Shown piece by piece: positions 20,147 through 63,250 of a stretch of DNA of 64,000 bases (position 1 is the stretch's first letter; each line of letters begins with the position of its first letter). Source of the stretch: Yponomeuta sedellus (taxonomy: Eukaryota; Arthropoda; Insecta; Lepidoptera; Yponomeutidae); NCBI GenBank assembly GCA_934045075.1, contig OW203749.1, forward strand, positions 1,116,001 to 1,180,000. The letters are read 5' to 3'. The notes under the pieces were generated by a model. The model saw only the letters and a program-made list of their open reading frames with translations, was not told where the DNA came from and made no database searches. The translations under genes and the position numbers were made by a program.

Positions 20147-20243
20147 ATGCGCTAACCCGTGCTGAGAACAATTTTAAAAACCTATTTAGAGGCTAAAAAT
20201 TTGCAAGGGTGGATTTTTTAGCCTCTAAATAGGTTTTTGAAAT
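20147..20243. mobile_element. PT element reduced to its two ends
   Basis: GCGCTAACCCGTGCTGAG, CCTATTTAGAGGCTAAAAA, only GCAAGGGTGGA between, then the inverted end. Nested in the hAT element. Confidence 0.75.
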
Positions 20244-20262
20244 TAAATTGTTTAGTTACAGT

Positions 20263-20622
20263 TTAGTCTACCTCTTTATTCGAGCTGTTGCAGTATACAA
20301 CAATATGTTTCTTCAAATTTTCAAAATTGAAGCTCCTTCTGTTTGGTCGGAAAAACGCTTTATATCGGCTGAACGACCTTTCTACGTCACAGGAAGTAAC
20401 AGGCGCAAACTTAAATTTGCACAACTCTGTAAGTGAATATGCTTCCTCTGGATTGGCGCTCGATGTTCCACAAAGAATATCGTTGATTTTTTGGAGTGTA
20501 GTAAATCCTTTATTTTTTTCAAGGACAAACTTTATTTTCGTTTTCACCACTTCAGCAACAGGGCCATTTATCTTTTCAATCGACGAAATTATTTTAATAA
20601 TGTTTTTAAATGGGGCGCGCAA
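20263..20622 (-). pseudogene. hAT transposase C-terminal (dimerisation) fragment
   Basis: The frame ends with FKFAPVTSCDVERSFSRYKA and continues with FRPNRRSFNFENLKKHI and a short tail. The P.(T/S)...ERSFS..K......R..... .N....(L/M)... pattern is the hAT dimerisation domain. The DDE catalytic part is gone, so the copy cannot move by itself. Confidence 0.75.
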
Positions 20623-21059
20623 CGACTGTTTTCTCGCGGCGCTATAAAAACAGACATTCTGCTGTTTTTTCAGTTGAAGTAAGTACTAAAGACAGGAAAT
20701 ATGGAATAATGTAATTCAATTCTAAAAATATGGTCTTAACCATAAAATATGGATTTTAAAAACCTAATTTTCCACTTCAGAAAATCATGTTTGATGTAAA
20801 ACACTAAATAACTAATGCAAATGATTCAAATAAGAAATATGTACTTACATATTTATCCGAGCCCTAATTACAACTGTTTTCTATAAGCGATTCGTAGATA
20901 GGTAGGTAGTCCTACTGATGACTTCAAAATTGGCAGTTCTAATATTCCATAATGATTCGCGACTCATATATTAACCGGTCAAAATAGCTGTGCACCTCGC
21001 TAGAAGGCAATACATTTAATATTTGACAGTTGTACTGATGAACTGCAGATATATTTAGT

Positions 21060-21240
21060 TATATATTAAGCGGGTCTAATCGCGATTATTTATTAGGCGT
21101 TTGACTGGTAGAAAATGCTTACGGCATTAAGTTCGCCGCATTGTACAATTTTATGGTGCAATAAAGTATTAATAATTATAATAATAAAACGTTCCTTATG
21201 TTCCTTATGAATAATCGCGATTAGACAAGCTTAATATATA
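21060..21240. mobile_element. MITE with TIR TATATATTAAGC..GTCTAATCGCGATTAT
   Basis: Inverted ends about 32 bp long, flanked by TA-rich sequence. The inside resembles a retroposon tail (GCATTAAGTTCGCCGCATTG, CAATAAAGT). The same TIR occurs at 24730-24950. Confidence 0.75.
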
Positions 21241-21249
21241 ACTAAGCAA

Positions 21250-22180
21250 AGATAACAAACTGTATTTTAATGTTCCCAAATGTTCAGTGCTGTCATTCAG
21301 TCGAGCGCGCACTCCGAGTCATCATCCGTACCACATGGAGGGAGAGCTGCTTAAGCGCGTAACGGAGGTCAGGGATCTGGGCGTACGTTTCACATCTGAT
21401 TTGAGATTCAGGGAACATATTGTAGACGTGTGTAAAAAGGCTTTCCGTAATCTCGGATTCGTACTAAGACAGTCAAGCAGCTTTACTAATACCCAAGCTT
21501 TGCGTGCTTTGTTCGAAGCGCACGTAAAAAGTCATCTGGAGTTTAATTCAGCTGTCTGGGCACCGACGGAAAACAAATACAAAATTATGTTGGAACGTAT
21601 ACAGAATAAATTCACCCGGTTTCTGTATCTGAAACTGTACGGAGTATATCCAGGATTTCCCTTGTTGTATCCCACATTGTTTGTCCTCGGCATGGTGGGA
21701 TATAATAAACTGGAAAAGAGGAGGGATGTGGCCCTTGTCACCTATTTATTTAAAGTGGTGCGCGGCATGTTGCACAACCCTACAGTTCTGCAGGAGTTGC
21801 GACTATCTGTGCCCGACGAGTGCGTGTCGCGGCGGCGGCGTGTGGCGCTGCTGGCAGTGCCGCGCGCGCGCACCAACTTGCTGCGGGATGCGCCGCTCAC
21901 GCGCGCGCTTCGTACTCTTAACGGAGTGGCTGATTCAGTGGACGTATTTTCCTGCACGCTGAGCGAGTTCACAAGGGCCGCAATGTTTTTCTGTGATAAC
22001 ACTATGTAGCATATTTTAGATAATAATCATTGAAAAAAGCGATTAGTGTTACTGATTGTTATTTTTATTTGTAGTGTATTTATTCAAAATAGGTGGTTAA
22101 ATATTGTAAGGTTATCTTCACTAACGAATTGGGCTCCCTGTAATGTTAGTTGTAAGAGGAAAATTAAATAAATAAAAAAA
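21250..22180 (+). pseudogene. 5'-truncated LINE, C-terminal RT ORF and A-rich tail
   Basis: Frame open from about 21254 to TAG at 22007. It reads KCSVLSFSRARTP, LGVRFTSDLRFREHI, LRALFEAHVKSHLEFNSAVW, MLERIQNKFTRFLY. These are the thumb and C-terminal part of a jockey/CR1-type reverse transcriptase. The catalytic part is missing. Ends in (TAAA)n and poly-A near 22180. Confidence 0.8.
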
Positions 22181-22426
22181 AAAAAAACTAAATATATCTG
22201 CAGTTCATCAGTACAACTTTCAAATATTAAACTTATTGCCTTCTAGCGAGGTGCACAGATATTGTGACCGTGTTATACTCACGCCTGTCCCGGAAGGGTC
22301 AGCAGAGAACAGGGTTTATCTTGACACGATCCTGACAAGCCTCCTTCATTTTATCGTCAATTTAAAACTAACGGGTTATAATTATAATATAATACATTTC
22401 CCTAATACAAAAAAAAAAGTCATTAC

Positions 22427-22802
22427 CCTGCGCAGACGAGGGACTTTTGTTCCCGAGGGACAAAAGTCCCTAAATCGTAAAAATGTCCTCCGAGTACTTG
22501 TCGCGGACTCAACGCCTACGGTGTGCGGTCATTTTTGTCCCCCGAAATTGAGCGAAGCGTACGCTATGGAAGCAAATATTCTGAGATTACATTGTGTAGC
22601 AATTTAAATGAAGTTGAAAAAAGAAAAGGCGTTTTAAAAGAAAACAGCGAACTTTTGTCCAGTCCGGTCTCTTGGTGTCCTGGGTAATTTGAGGGACTTT
22701 TTGTACGGGGTACTTGTAGTCCTTAGTGTGCGTTATTCTATACAATTTATAAGAGAAGACGGACAAAAAAGTACCCGGGGGATAGTCCCTAGTCTGCGCA
22801 GG
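22427..22802. mobile_element. DNA element with 18-bp TIR
   Basis: CCTGCGCAGACGAGGGAC at the left and GTCCCTAGTCTGCGCAGG at the right (one mismatch). A subterminal inverted pair AGGGACTTTTGT/ACAAAAGTCCCT lies near 22440-22470. No ORF of note. A short fragment of the repeat at 25330 lies just before it (22280-22350). Confidence 0.65.
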
Positions 22803-22887
22803 CCTAAAAAATAAGATGTCAGGAATATACAGGGCGTGTCGCGGTGTTAACTAACGACACCAATGGGAAACAAATCATATCTTGGAG

Positions 22888-23175
22888 ACTTTTAGTCCGG
22901 ATCTACTTACGGGTGTTGTTATATCGTAAGAGTCCGACCACGTTTCGCTCCGATTCGCAGAGCGTAATCATGGTGAGCAGAGACGGAGCTCGCGTCGTCG
23001 GTTGCTCGTCTCACACTCAGTAGATCCGGACTAAGGCTGACATTCAGAGACGAAAACTAAGCTAAGATCGGTCTCAGAAATGTCAAAATATAAATATTTA
23101 GTACGTGATTTTGACATTTCTAAGACCAGTCTTTGCTTAGTTTTCGTCTCTGAATGTCAGCCTAAAAGTCTACAG
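22888..23175. mobile_element. M-family MITE, interrupted in its right TIR
   Basis: Left GACTTTTAGTCCGGATCTAC; right GTAGATCCGGACTAA then, after a nested MITE, TAAAAGTCTAC. The body AAGAGTCCGACCACGTTTCG is as in the M element at 23944. Confidence 0.75.
23033..23163. mobile_element. Hairpin MITE nested in the M element, TAA target duplication
   Basis: GGCTGACATTCAGAGACGAA ... inverted at the right end GTCTCTGAATGTCAGCC. TAA lies directly before and after. PIF/Harbinger-like by target size (inference). Confidence 0.75.
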
Positions 23176-23254
23176 TGTGTCGTGCTTACGAAAGTTTTAG
23201 TTAAAAAATCATATCTTGTTATATAATGCGTTTTTCTCAAATAGATAGGGCTAA

Positions 23255-23392
23255 GTAGAAGCGCTCGTGGCCTAGGCAAAGCGAGTGATTGGAATCAATC
23301 ACTTGAGTTAAGCAACAACAGGCGTGGTAAGGTGCAGGATGCGTGACCGTCCCGTTACTACCGCTAGTGGCATTTTTCCGACCGATTTTTAA
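23255..23392 (-). mobile_element. S1 repeat end fragment
   Basis: 'GAAGCGCTCGTGGCCTAGGC', 'CTTGAGTTAAGCAACAACAG', 'GCTAGTGGCATTTTTCCG'. Confidence 0.7.
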
Positions 23393-23451
23393 ACTAAAAT
23401 ATAGAAAAAAACTACATAGATACAAACATAAACATACAGCTCAATTATATT

Positions 23452-23680
23452 CTTTTTAATGCACTAAACCGTGCCAAGGACAATTTTAAAAACCTATTTA
23501 GAGGCTAAATCCACCCATGCCGGGACTGGAACCCGCGACCTCTGGCTTTCCGTGCCAGCGCTCTTTCCAACTGAGCAACTTAGCCTCTAAATAGGTTTTT
23601 TTAATTTGATATAAAAATGGTGCGAAGAGGTTTGCACCGTTACATCCTTAGCACGGGTTAGTGCATTAAAAATAATATAA
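23452..23680 (-). mobile_element. PT element
   Basis: GCACTAAACCGTGCCAAGG, minus-strand tRNA-like unit truncated at its A-box, then TTAGCCTCTAAATAGG and TTAGCACGGGTTAGTGC. An unrelated 40-bp piece lies near 23605-23645. Confidence 0.75.
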
Positions 23681-23943
23681 TACAGCTCAATGTTATGACA
23701 AACGGGCTACTATATTTTTATAAGGTTTACCTTTTCCAAAGATGCGTCGTATAAGAGAAAATATGTTCTTTTCCATTGGTAGCGCTAGATCACCGCGTAG
23801 CGTCTTACGATACAGATCTCACAGTCAAATTTAAAACTATTGTATAAGTACATACATTTATTACATTAGCATTTCTTAATAATTCGCGACACCCATACAT
23901 AGACATAATTTTTTGAACTAAAACTTTCGTAAGCACAACACAT

Positions 23944-24508
23944 TGTAGACTTTTAGTCCGGATTTACTTACGGGTGTTGTTATATCGGAAGAGTCCGACC
24001 AGGTTTCGCTCCGATTCGCAGAGCTTAATCATGGTGAGCAGAGACGGAGCTCGCGTCGTCGGTTGCTTGTCTCACACTGGCAGGTAGTAATACTACTACC
24101 TGCTCTGTGTAAAACCTATCTTTACTATTGTAGACTTTTGGTCCGGATTTACTTACGGGTGTTGTTATATCGGAAAAGTCCGACCAGTTTTCGCTCCGAT
24201 TCGCAGAGCTTAATCATGGTGAGCAGAGACGGAGCTCGCGTCGTCGGTTGCTTGTCTCACACTGGCAGGTAGTAATACTACTACCTGCTCTGTGTAAAAC
24301 CTATCTTTACTATTGTAGACTTTTGGTCCGGATTTACTTACGGGTGTTGTTATATCGGAAAAGTCCGACCAGTTTTCGCTCCGATTCGCAGAGCTTAATC
24401 ATGGCGAGCAGAGACGGAGCTCGCGTCGTCGGTTGCTTGTCTCACACTGACAATATATGACTCGATATAACAACACCCGTAAGTAAATCCGGACTAAAAG
24501 TCTACAAT
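23944..24508. mobile_element. M-family MITE with 44-bp TIRs and a 185-bp tandem repeat
   Basis: TIR TTGTAGACTTTTAGTCCGG ... CGATATAACAACACCCGTAAG inverted at the right end. The internal unit (23947, 24132, 24317) is repeated almost exactly at 185 bp, each unit restarting with the TIR sequence. Short frames inside the units are not convincing genes. Confidence 0.8.
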
Positions 24509-24729
24509 AGACATAATTTATTGGTAATATTCACTACAAGTCAAGACTCCGTACATAATTAATAACAATCCTATGTAGAAATAACAATCAAATGTCAAAA
24601 AGAAAATATTACACGTCAATATCATAATAATTATGCAATCTGTCAGGTCAATCAATTATAGACAAAATAATAATTAACAAATAATAATAGTTATACATTA
24701 AGCGGGTAACAAATAATAATAGTTATACA
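24509..24729. other. AT-rich intergenic stretch, nothing recognised
   Basis: Only a short direct repeat 'AACAAATAATAATAGTTATAC' (one base over 20, so quoted as two halves AACAAATAATAATA and GTTATAC) next to the following MITE is seen. Confidence 0.4.
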
Positions 24730-24950
24730 TTAAGCGGGTCTAATCGCGATTATATATTAGGTAAAACATACCTTATTTCCCGACGTTTCGGCAGCGTTAC
24801 AGTTGCCGCGGTCTCGGGTAGACCAAAGTGGCGACGTTGCCGAAGCGTTTTGAAATAAGGTAAACGTAATTACCTTATTTCCCGACGTTTCGGCAGCGTT
24901 ACAGTTGCCGTCCGATAAATAATCGCGATTAGTCCTGTTTAGTATATAAA
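24730..24950. mobile_element. MITE of the GTCTAATCGCGATTAT family carrying Penelope-like sequence
   Basis: Left ATTAAGCGGGTCTAATCGCG and right ATAATCGCGATTAGTCC. Inside, TACCTTATTTCCCGACGTTT plus CGGCAGCGTTACAGTTGCC occurs twice (24771, 24871). Confidence 0.65.
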
Positions 24951-24984
24951 CGTATATTATTTATATATTCTTACATTTACATTT

Positions 24985-25250
24985 TTAGAAACCTATTTAG
25001 AGGCAAAAAATTCCACCAATGCCGGGACTCGAACCCGCGACCTCTGGCTATCCGTGCCAGCGCTCTTTCCAACTGAGCTAATGGGCGTCTCACCGGCATC
25101 AGTGAAATTTCGAACCTCTTTACAATACTCTCTGTACTACGTACAGGCAGCGACATCTGGCTGAAGTAATTTGCATCACTTGCAGCCCCGAGTACCTATT
25201 TTGCAGTTAGGTTTTACATCGGAATGATACCTGTACCCACATGATTATAT
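24985..25250 (-). mobile_element. PT element, nearly full unit
   Basis: CCTATTTAGAGGCAAAAAATT at the left, minus-strand tRNA-like unit, CAGGCAGCGACATCTGGC, CAGCCCCGAGTACC, to CCCACATGATTATATT. Confidence 0.8.
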
Positions 25251-25329
25251 TACATTCACATTTACATTGCATATACATTACATTACATAAGTACATCAAA
25301 ATAATAATAATAGGTCGTCTAGTACATTG

Positions 25330-25500
25330 CATAAAACGACATACATACATAACCTCTCGCCTGTATCCCAGAAGGGTAGGCAGAGACAAGCGACTGCCAC
25401 TTGCCACGATCCTGACAGATCACCTTCGCTTCATCAACGTACATAAGTCGTTGAATGCATGCACGCCGGTTCCGGGTGCTTTTGATCATCCCCTTTGCTA
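25330..25500 (-). mobile_element. Unnamed interspersed repeat
   Basis: 'CTCGCCTGTATCCCAGAAGG', 'GGCAGAGACAAGCGACTGCC', 'GCACGCCGGTTCCGGGTGC'. A fragment is at 22280-22350. Family not named. Confidence 0.5.
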
Positions 25501-25504
25501 ATAC

Positions 25505-25668
25505 ATACCCTATTTCGTTATCAACCCTTGTGTGTCCCCACTGCTGGGGCACGGGTCTCTTCCTGCATCGCAGGAAGGTTAGGCCGTACTCCACCACGGG
25601 GGCCGAGTCCGGGTTGGTGGAGGATTGTAAGACAGCGGCGGGCCTTACTGTCAGAAGTTATCAACTTA
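25505..25668 (+). mobile_element. S1 repeat (left half of an inverted pair)
   Basis: 'TATCAACCCTTGTGTGTCCC' to 'CTTACTGTCAGAAGTTATC'. Confidence 0.75.
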
Positions 25669-26055
25669 TCACTTGCTTAACACAAAAGCAAAAACAGGCG
25701 CGGTGCTGGATGGGTGACCGTCCGGTGACTACCGCTGGTGGCATTTTTTCGAGCGCTTCCGTGCTTCGCAAGGCACTTTAAGCCGTCGGTGCCGGCTGTC
25801 ATGTAACGCCAGTCGTTAAGCCATGTCAGAGGCCTTATGGGCGGCTCGATGACTGCTGACAGTAAGGCCCGCCATTGTCCTAATCAATCGCCAAGGCCTT
25901 ATAGGAGGCTTCTAACTTCTGAAAGTAAGACCCGCCACTGTGTTACAATCCTCCACCAACCCGGACTTGGCCCCCGTGGTGGAGTATGGCCTAACCTTCC
26001 TGCGATGCAGGAAGAGACCTGTGCCCCAGCAGTGGGGACATACAAGGGTTGATAC
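25669..26055 (-). mobile_element. S1 repeat (right half of an inverted pair)
   Basis: From CTTGCTTAACACAAAAGC to 'GTGGGGACATACAAGGGTTG'. It contains a 60-bp internal duplication of the AGGCCTTAT..GGC segment (25825-25930). Ends 50 bp from the CCDC186 stop codon. Confidence 0.75.
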
Positions 26056-26106
26056 CGAAAGTCTGATGCGCTGTCAAGAGTACAAATGCCTCGGTGTCAC
26101 TTACGA

Positions 26107-58667
<32,561 letters not shown>

Positions 58668-58717
58668 CTGCCGGAAGAGATCATGAAGTTGTGAAGAAAT
58701 TAAATTAAATGTAAGCA

Positions 58718-59025
58718 TTAAAATGTGAAAATTACTTTGCTAAATTCCGCCAAAAATCCCACAAGCACAATGCGGTCTTGCATTTGTGAGCCTGAGGATG
58801 CTTCGTGTTAGAGGCGAAACGCGTCGCGTGTTTTCTCACACAAGTATTGGTGTCGGTGGTGGTGTGTTCGTGTCTTGCTTCTGCTTGAAAAAGTGGGAGG
58901 GAGGGAGGTGCATTAACTAACCGCATGGTGCTTGTGGGATTTTTGGCGGAATTTAGCAAAGTAATTTTCACATTTTAATGCTTTTATGGACTTCCGCAAA
59001 GTAACGCCTGATTCTATACAATATT
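58718..59025. mobile_element. Copy of the large palindromic element, left arm shortened
   Basis: GCATTAAAATGTGAAAATTAC, quoted to 20: CATTAAAATGTGAAAATTAC; right arm 58800-59000 nearly as in 41530-41705 plus 'ACTTCCGCAAAGTAACGCC'. Confidence 0.8.
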
Positions 59026-59032
59026 ATTATTA

Positions 59033-59217
59033 ATAAACTAGCTGACTCAGCGAAATTCGTACCGCCAAACAGTCGATTCTTAATTTTTTTTTCTCTCCGT
59101 AAGAACCATCCTCGTACTTCAAGGAATATTCTAACAAAAGAATGAGCGAAATCGGTTCAGCTGCTCTCGACATTTTCGCTTATCAGCACATTCAGGGATT
59201 CATTTTTATATTATAGA
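59033..59217 (-). mobile_element. H (Helitron-like) element, one full unit
   Basis: Complement of the units at 26224: CTAGCTGACTCAGCGAAATT at the left, ATTCATTTTTATATTATAGA at the right. Confidence 0.7.
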
Positions 59218-59224
59218 TAAAAAA

Positions 59225-59625
59225 AATATATTGGCCTTTTTACATCTACTTAATGAGATGATTTATACAGCGTCCAGTGGTATCTTCACTCACACTAGAT
59301 GGGTGAAGGGACCACTCCGACGCTGTAGTGCCTGGGACATGGTTTTATAGATGGTGTAGGCTTGCCCAGCACCTATACCATCCTGACAGCTTAGTCGGCC
59401 TAGCCCACAGGAAAGACTAGTCAATACGTGCGGAGCCAACCAAGCCGCGGGTTTCCTCACGATGTTTTCCTTCACCGTTAGCGTGTGGTATTGCGACTAC
59501 AAATTCGCCAATGTACGTAACTATGAAATTAAACAAAGTCATTGGTACATGCCCGCACTCGGGATCGAACCTGGGGCTCTCCCTTCCAGTCCATGGTTCT
59601 ACCCACTGAGCTACCACCACTTATA
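59225..59625 (-). mobile_element. Long S2-type SINE, full reverse copy
   Basis: From 'CCTTTTTACATCTACTTAAT' to the tRNA head at 59555-59625 (complement GATCGAACCTGGGG; GAGCTACCACCAC). Confidence 0.8.
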
Positions 59626-59689
59626 GATAATCTCAACTATAAACCAGGGTTAAATATAATTACTAATTAAGTCCTCAAGCAAATTTATA

Positions 59690-59877
59690 CTAACGGTGCA
59701 TGTTGTGACTGCCTGTAAGTGAGGTAACACCTAGTTTATTTATAGTTATGGTCTATTGTGAATGTATTGGTGTGTATCTTGTTGGTAGTCCTAATAAATA
59801 AAATGAATGAAATGAAAAGGTCTTATTTAAAGTTAGTGCAGAAACTGCGGCTCAATGAACGTTACAAGTCAAACTAG
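59690..59877. mobile_element. LINE 3' UTR end (plus) joined to a J LINE 3' end (minus)
   Basis: 59690-59800 matches 56495-56610. 59812-59877 is a J tail on the minus strand, continuing at 60065 after the PT insertion. Confidence 0.7.
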
Positions 59878-60064
59878 CATTACAGCGATATCATTCCAAT
59901 GTAAAACCTAACTGCAAAGTAAGGTACTCGAGGCTGCAGGTGATGCAAATTACTTCAGCCAGATGTCGCTGCCTGTACGTAATACAGAGAATATTGTATT
60001 ACGTACAGAGGTCGCGGGTTCGAATCCCGGCATGGGTGGAATTTTTAGCCTCTAATTAGGTTTT
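59878..60064 (+). mobile_element. PT element with 8-bp target duplication CAAACTAG
   Basis: Inserted in a J LINE tail. CAAACTAG lies at 59870-59877 and 60065-60072. In the intact J tail these bases occur once. Confidence 0.85.
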
Positions 60065-61622
60065 CAAACTAGGTCTCCATTTCAAAATCTAGATCCACAC
60101 CTCATCTCTCGGTATCAATTTACTTTTTAAGCATTTCCAGAAATAAGCTGTCTCTACATATTACCTACAATAGTTACCTTGTCATCGCACAGCTGGCAAA
60201 TCGGCTGTTTTTTAGTGTGTGCAGACTTAAATTGCCACAAACTAGCTCCAATTCGTGCGCAACTGCGCGCTTTTTTTGCGTCGCGGCCTTGGCTGCGCGC
60301 CCAGCCACCCCAAGGCACGCCTCATCTCGGTATAAATTTACTTTTTAAAGTATTTCCAGAAATAAGCTGAATCTTTAAATTACCTACAATAGTTACCTTG
60401 TATCGTACAGCTGGCAAATCCGCTGCTTTTCGAGTTTGCCGCTCGCCAGCTCCAATTCGTGCGCATCTGCACGCATTTTTGCGTCGCGGCCTTGGCTGCG
60501 CGCCACGCCTCATCTCTCGGTATCAATTTACTTTTTAAAGCATTTCTAGAAATCAGCTGTCTCTATACATTACCTACAATAGTTACCTTGTCATCGTACA
60601 GCTGGCAAATCGGCTGTTTTATAGTGTATGCAGACTTAAATTGCCACAAACTACTTAGCTCCAATTCGTGCGCAACTGCACGCTTTTTTGCGTCGCAGCT
60701 TTGGCTGCGCGCCACGCCTCATCTCTCGTATCAATTTACTTTTTAAAGCATTTCCAGAAATAAGCTGTCTCTACATATTACCTACAATAGTTACCTTGTC
60801 ATCGTACAGCTGGCAAATCGGCTGTTTTATAGTGTATGCAGACTTAAATTGCCACAAACTAGTTCCAATTCGTGCGCAACTGCGCGCTTTTTTGCGTCGC
60901 AGCTTTGGCTGCGCGCCACGCCTCATCTCTCGTATCAATTTACTTTTTAAAGCATTTCCAGAAATAAGCTGTCTCTACATATTACCTACAATAGTTACCT
61001 TGTCATCGTACAGCTGGCAAATCGGCTGTTTTTTAGTGTATGCAGACTTAAATTGCCACAAACTAGCTCCAATTCGTGCGCAATTGCGCGCTTTTTGGCG
61101 TCGCGGCCTTGGCTGCGCGCCCAGCCACCCAAGGCACGCCTCATCTCGGTATAAATTTACTTTTTAAAGTATTTCCAGAAATAAGCTGAATCTTTAAATT
61201 ACCTACAATAGTTACCTTGTATCGTACAGCTGGCAAATCCGCTGCTTTTCGAGTTTGCCGCTCGCCAGCTCCAATTCGTGCGCATCTGCACGCATTTTTG
61301 CGTCGCGGCCTTGGCTGCGCGCCACGCCTCATCTCTCGGTATCAATTTACTGTTTAAAGCATTTCCAGAAATAAGCTGTCTCTACATATTACCTACAATA
61401 GTTACCTTGTCATCGTACAGCTGGCAAATCGGCTGTTTTTTAGTGTATGCAGACTTAAATTGCCACAAACTAGCTCCAATTCGTGCGCAATTGCGCGCTT
61501 TTTGGCGTCGCGGCCTTGGCTGCGCGCCCAGCCACCCAAGGCACGCCTCATCTCGGTATAAATTTACTTTTTAAAGTATTTCCAGAAATAAGCTGAATCT
61601 TTAAATTACCTACAATAGTTAC

Positions 61623-61722
61623 CTTGTCATCGTACAGCTGGCAAATCCGCTGCTTTTCGAGTTTGCCGCTCGCCAGCTCCAATTCGTGCGCATCTGCACG
61701 CATTTTTGCGTCGCGGCCTTGG
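61623..61722 (-). CDS. CCDC186: Candidate CCDC186 exon in the array, copy 1
   Basis: One base plus 33 codons QGRDAKMRADAHELELASGK, LEKQRICQLYDDK, donor aag|GTAACT in phase 0, which fits the next exon (58667). The acceptor GCGCGCAG has a poor pyrimidine tract, so the 5' border is uncertain. The copy at 63151 is identical; whether either is used, or a further copy outside the window, cannot be told. Confidence 0.55.
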
Positions 61723-61848
61723 CTGCGCGCCACGCCTCATCTCTCGGTATCAATTTACTGTTTAAAGCATTTCCAGAAATAAGCTGTCTCTACATATTAC
61801 CTACAATAGTTACCTTGTCATCGTACAGCTGGCAAATCGGCTGTTTTT

Positions 61849-62372
61849 AGGGTTCCGTACCTCAAAAGGAAAAAACGGAACCCTTATAGGATCACTTTGT
61901 TGTCCGTCTGTCCGTCCGTCCGTCCGTCTGTCAAGACCCTTTTTCTCAGGAACGCGTGGAGGTATGAAGCTGAAATTTATATCAATTACTCAAGTCTACT
62001 GTCCCTTGAACCTGTGAAAAAATCAAACTTCTAAGCCAACGCAATCAAAAGATACAGCCGTTTATGGCGCAAATTTTCGACACTTGCAAGGGAATCAAAA
62101 CCTACAGGGTGCTTCCCGTGAACTCAGAATCTTGAAATTTGGTACGAAGCAACGTCTTATAGCATAGATAAAGGAAAAATTACGAAAACCATAAATTTTT
62201 AGTTACATCACATAATATTTTTTTTTTTAATAATTTTAAACTTACTACCCATTTCCTCATAAACGCGTAGAGGTATTAAATTGAAATTCATACCAAATAC
62301 TCAGGTCTATAATACAGGTTTGTACGGAACCCTCGGTGCGCGAGTCTGACTCGCACTTGGCCGGTTTTTTTT
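61849..62372. mobile_element. Interspersed element with GGGTTCCGTACC / GTACGGAACCCT ends, copy 1
   Basis: 524 bp inserted in a class B unit. Starts AGGGTTCCGTACCTCAAAAG, contains (CCGT)n, 'AACGCGTGGAGGTATGAAGC', ends 'GTACGGAACCCTCGGTGCGC' and 'CGCACTTGGCCGG'. A common lepidopteran repeat type; no ORF. Confidence 0.75.
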
Positions 62373-63150
62373 AGTGTATGCAGACTTAAATTGCCACAAA
62401 CTAGCTCCAATTCGTGCGCAATTGCGCGCTTTTTGGCGTCGCGGCCTTGGCTGCGCGCCCAGCCACCCAAGGCACGCCTCATCTCGGTATAAATTTACTT
62501 TTTAAAGTATTTCCAGAAATAAGCTGAATCTTTAAATTACCTACAATAGTTACCTTGTATCGTACAGCTGGCAAATCCGCTGCTTTTCGAGTTTGCCGCT
62601 CGCCAGCTCCAATTCGTGCGCATCTGCACGCATTTTTGCGTCGCGGCCTTGGCTGCGCGCCACGCCTCATCTCTCGGTATCAATTTACTGTTTAAAGCAT
62701 TTCCAGAAATAAGCTGTCTCTACATATTACCTACAATAGTTACCTTGTATCGTACAGCTGGCAAATCCGCTGCTTTTCGAGTTTGCCGCTCGCCAGCTCC
62801 AATTCGTGCGCATCTGCACGCATTTTTGCGTCGCGGCCTTGGCTGCGCGCCACGCCTCATCTCTCGGTATCAATTTACTGTTTAAAGCATTTCCAGAAAT
62901 AAGCTGTCTCTACATATTACCTACAATAGTTACCTTGTCATCGTACAGCTGGCAAATCGGCTGTTTTTTAGTGTATGCAGACTTAAATTGCCACAAACTA
63001 GCTCCAATTCGTGCGCAATTGCGCGCTTTTTGGCGTCGCGGCCTTGGCTGCGCGCCCAGCCACCCAAGGCACGCCTCATCTCGGTATAAATTTACTTTTT
63101 AAAGTATTTCCAGAAATAAGCTGAATCTTTAAATTACCTACAATAGTTAC

Positions 63151-63250
63151 CTTGTCATCGTACAGCTGGCAAATCCGCTGCTTTTCGAGTTTGCCGCTCG
63201 CCAGCTCCAATTCGTGCGCATCTGCACGCATTTTTGCGTCGCGGCCTTGG
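63151..63250 (-). CDS. CCDC186: Candidate CCDC186 exon in the array, copy 2
   Basis: Identical to the exon at 61623-61722, 1528 bp away. Because the exon enters in phase 2 and leaves in phase 0, using both copies in one transcript would shift the frame. Confidence 0.5.

Larger units (their letters stand above)
19961..20866 (-). mobile_element. hAT-type DNA transposon remnant, TIR and 8-bp target site duplication
   Basis: Ends TAGGGCTCGGATAAATATGT and the inverted ACATATTTATCCGAGCCCTA. Flanks ATTGTAAC (19953) and ATTACAAC (20867) match 6 of 8. Inside lie a transposase C-terminal piece and a nested PT element. Confidence 0.8.
20990..22258. repeat. 72-bp inverted repeat flanking a MITE and a LINE fragment
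   Basis: Left arm 20990-21060 starts TGTGCACCTCGCTAGAAGGC; right arm 22187-22258 is its complement with about three differences. Probably the two ends of a DNA element into which other elements inserted. Confidence 0.75.

Noticed and set aside
20285..20682. Plus-strand frames over the hAT transposase piece
   Set aside because: The minus-strand reading matches the hAT dimerisation domain; the plus frames are mirrors.
21681..21962. Frame with many Cys and Trp residues
   Set aside because: Shadow of the LINE RT frame at 21254-22007.
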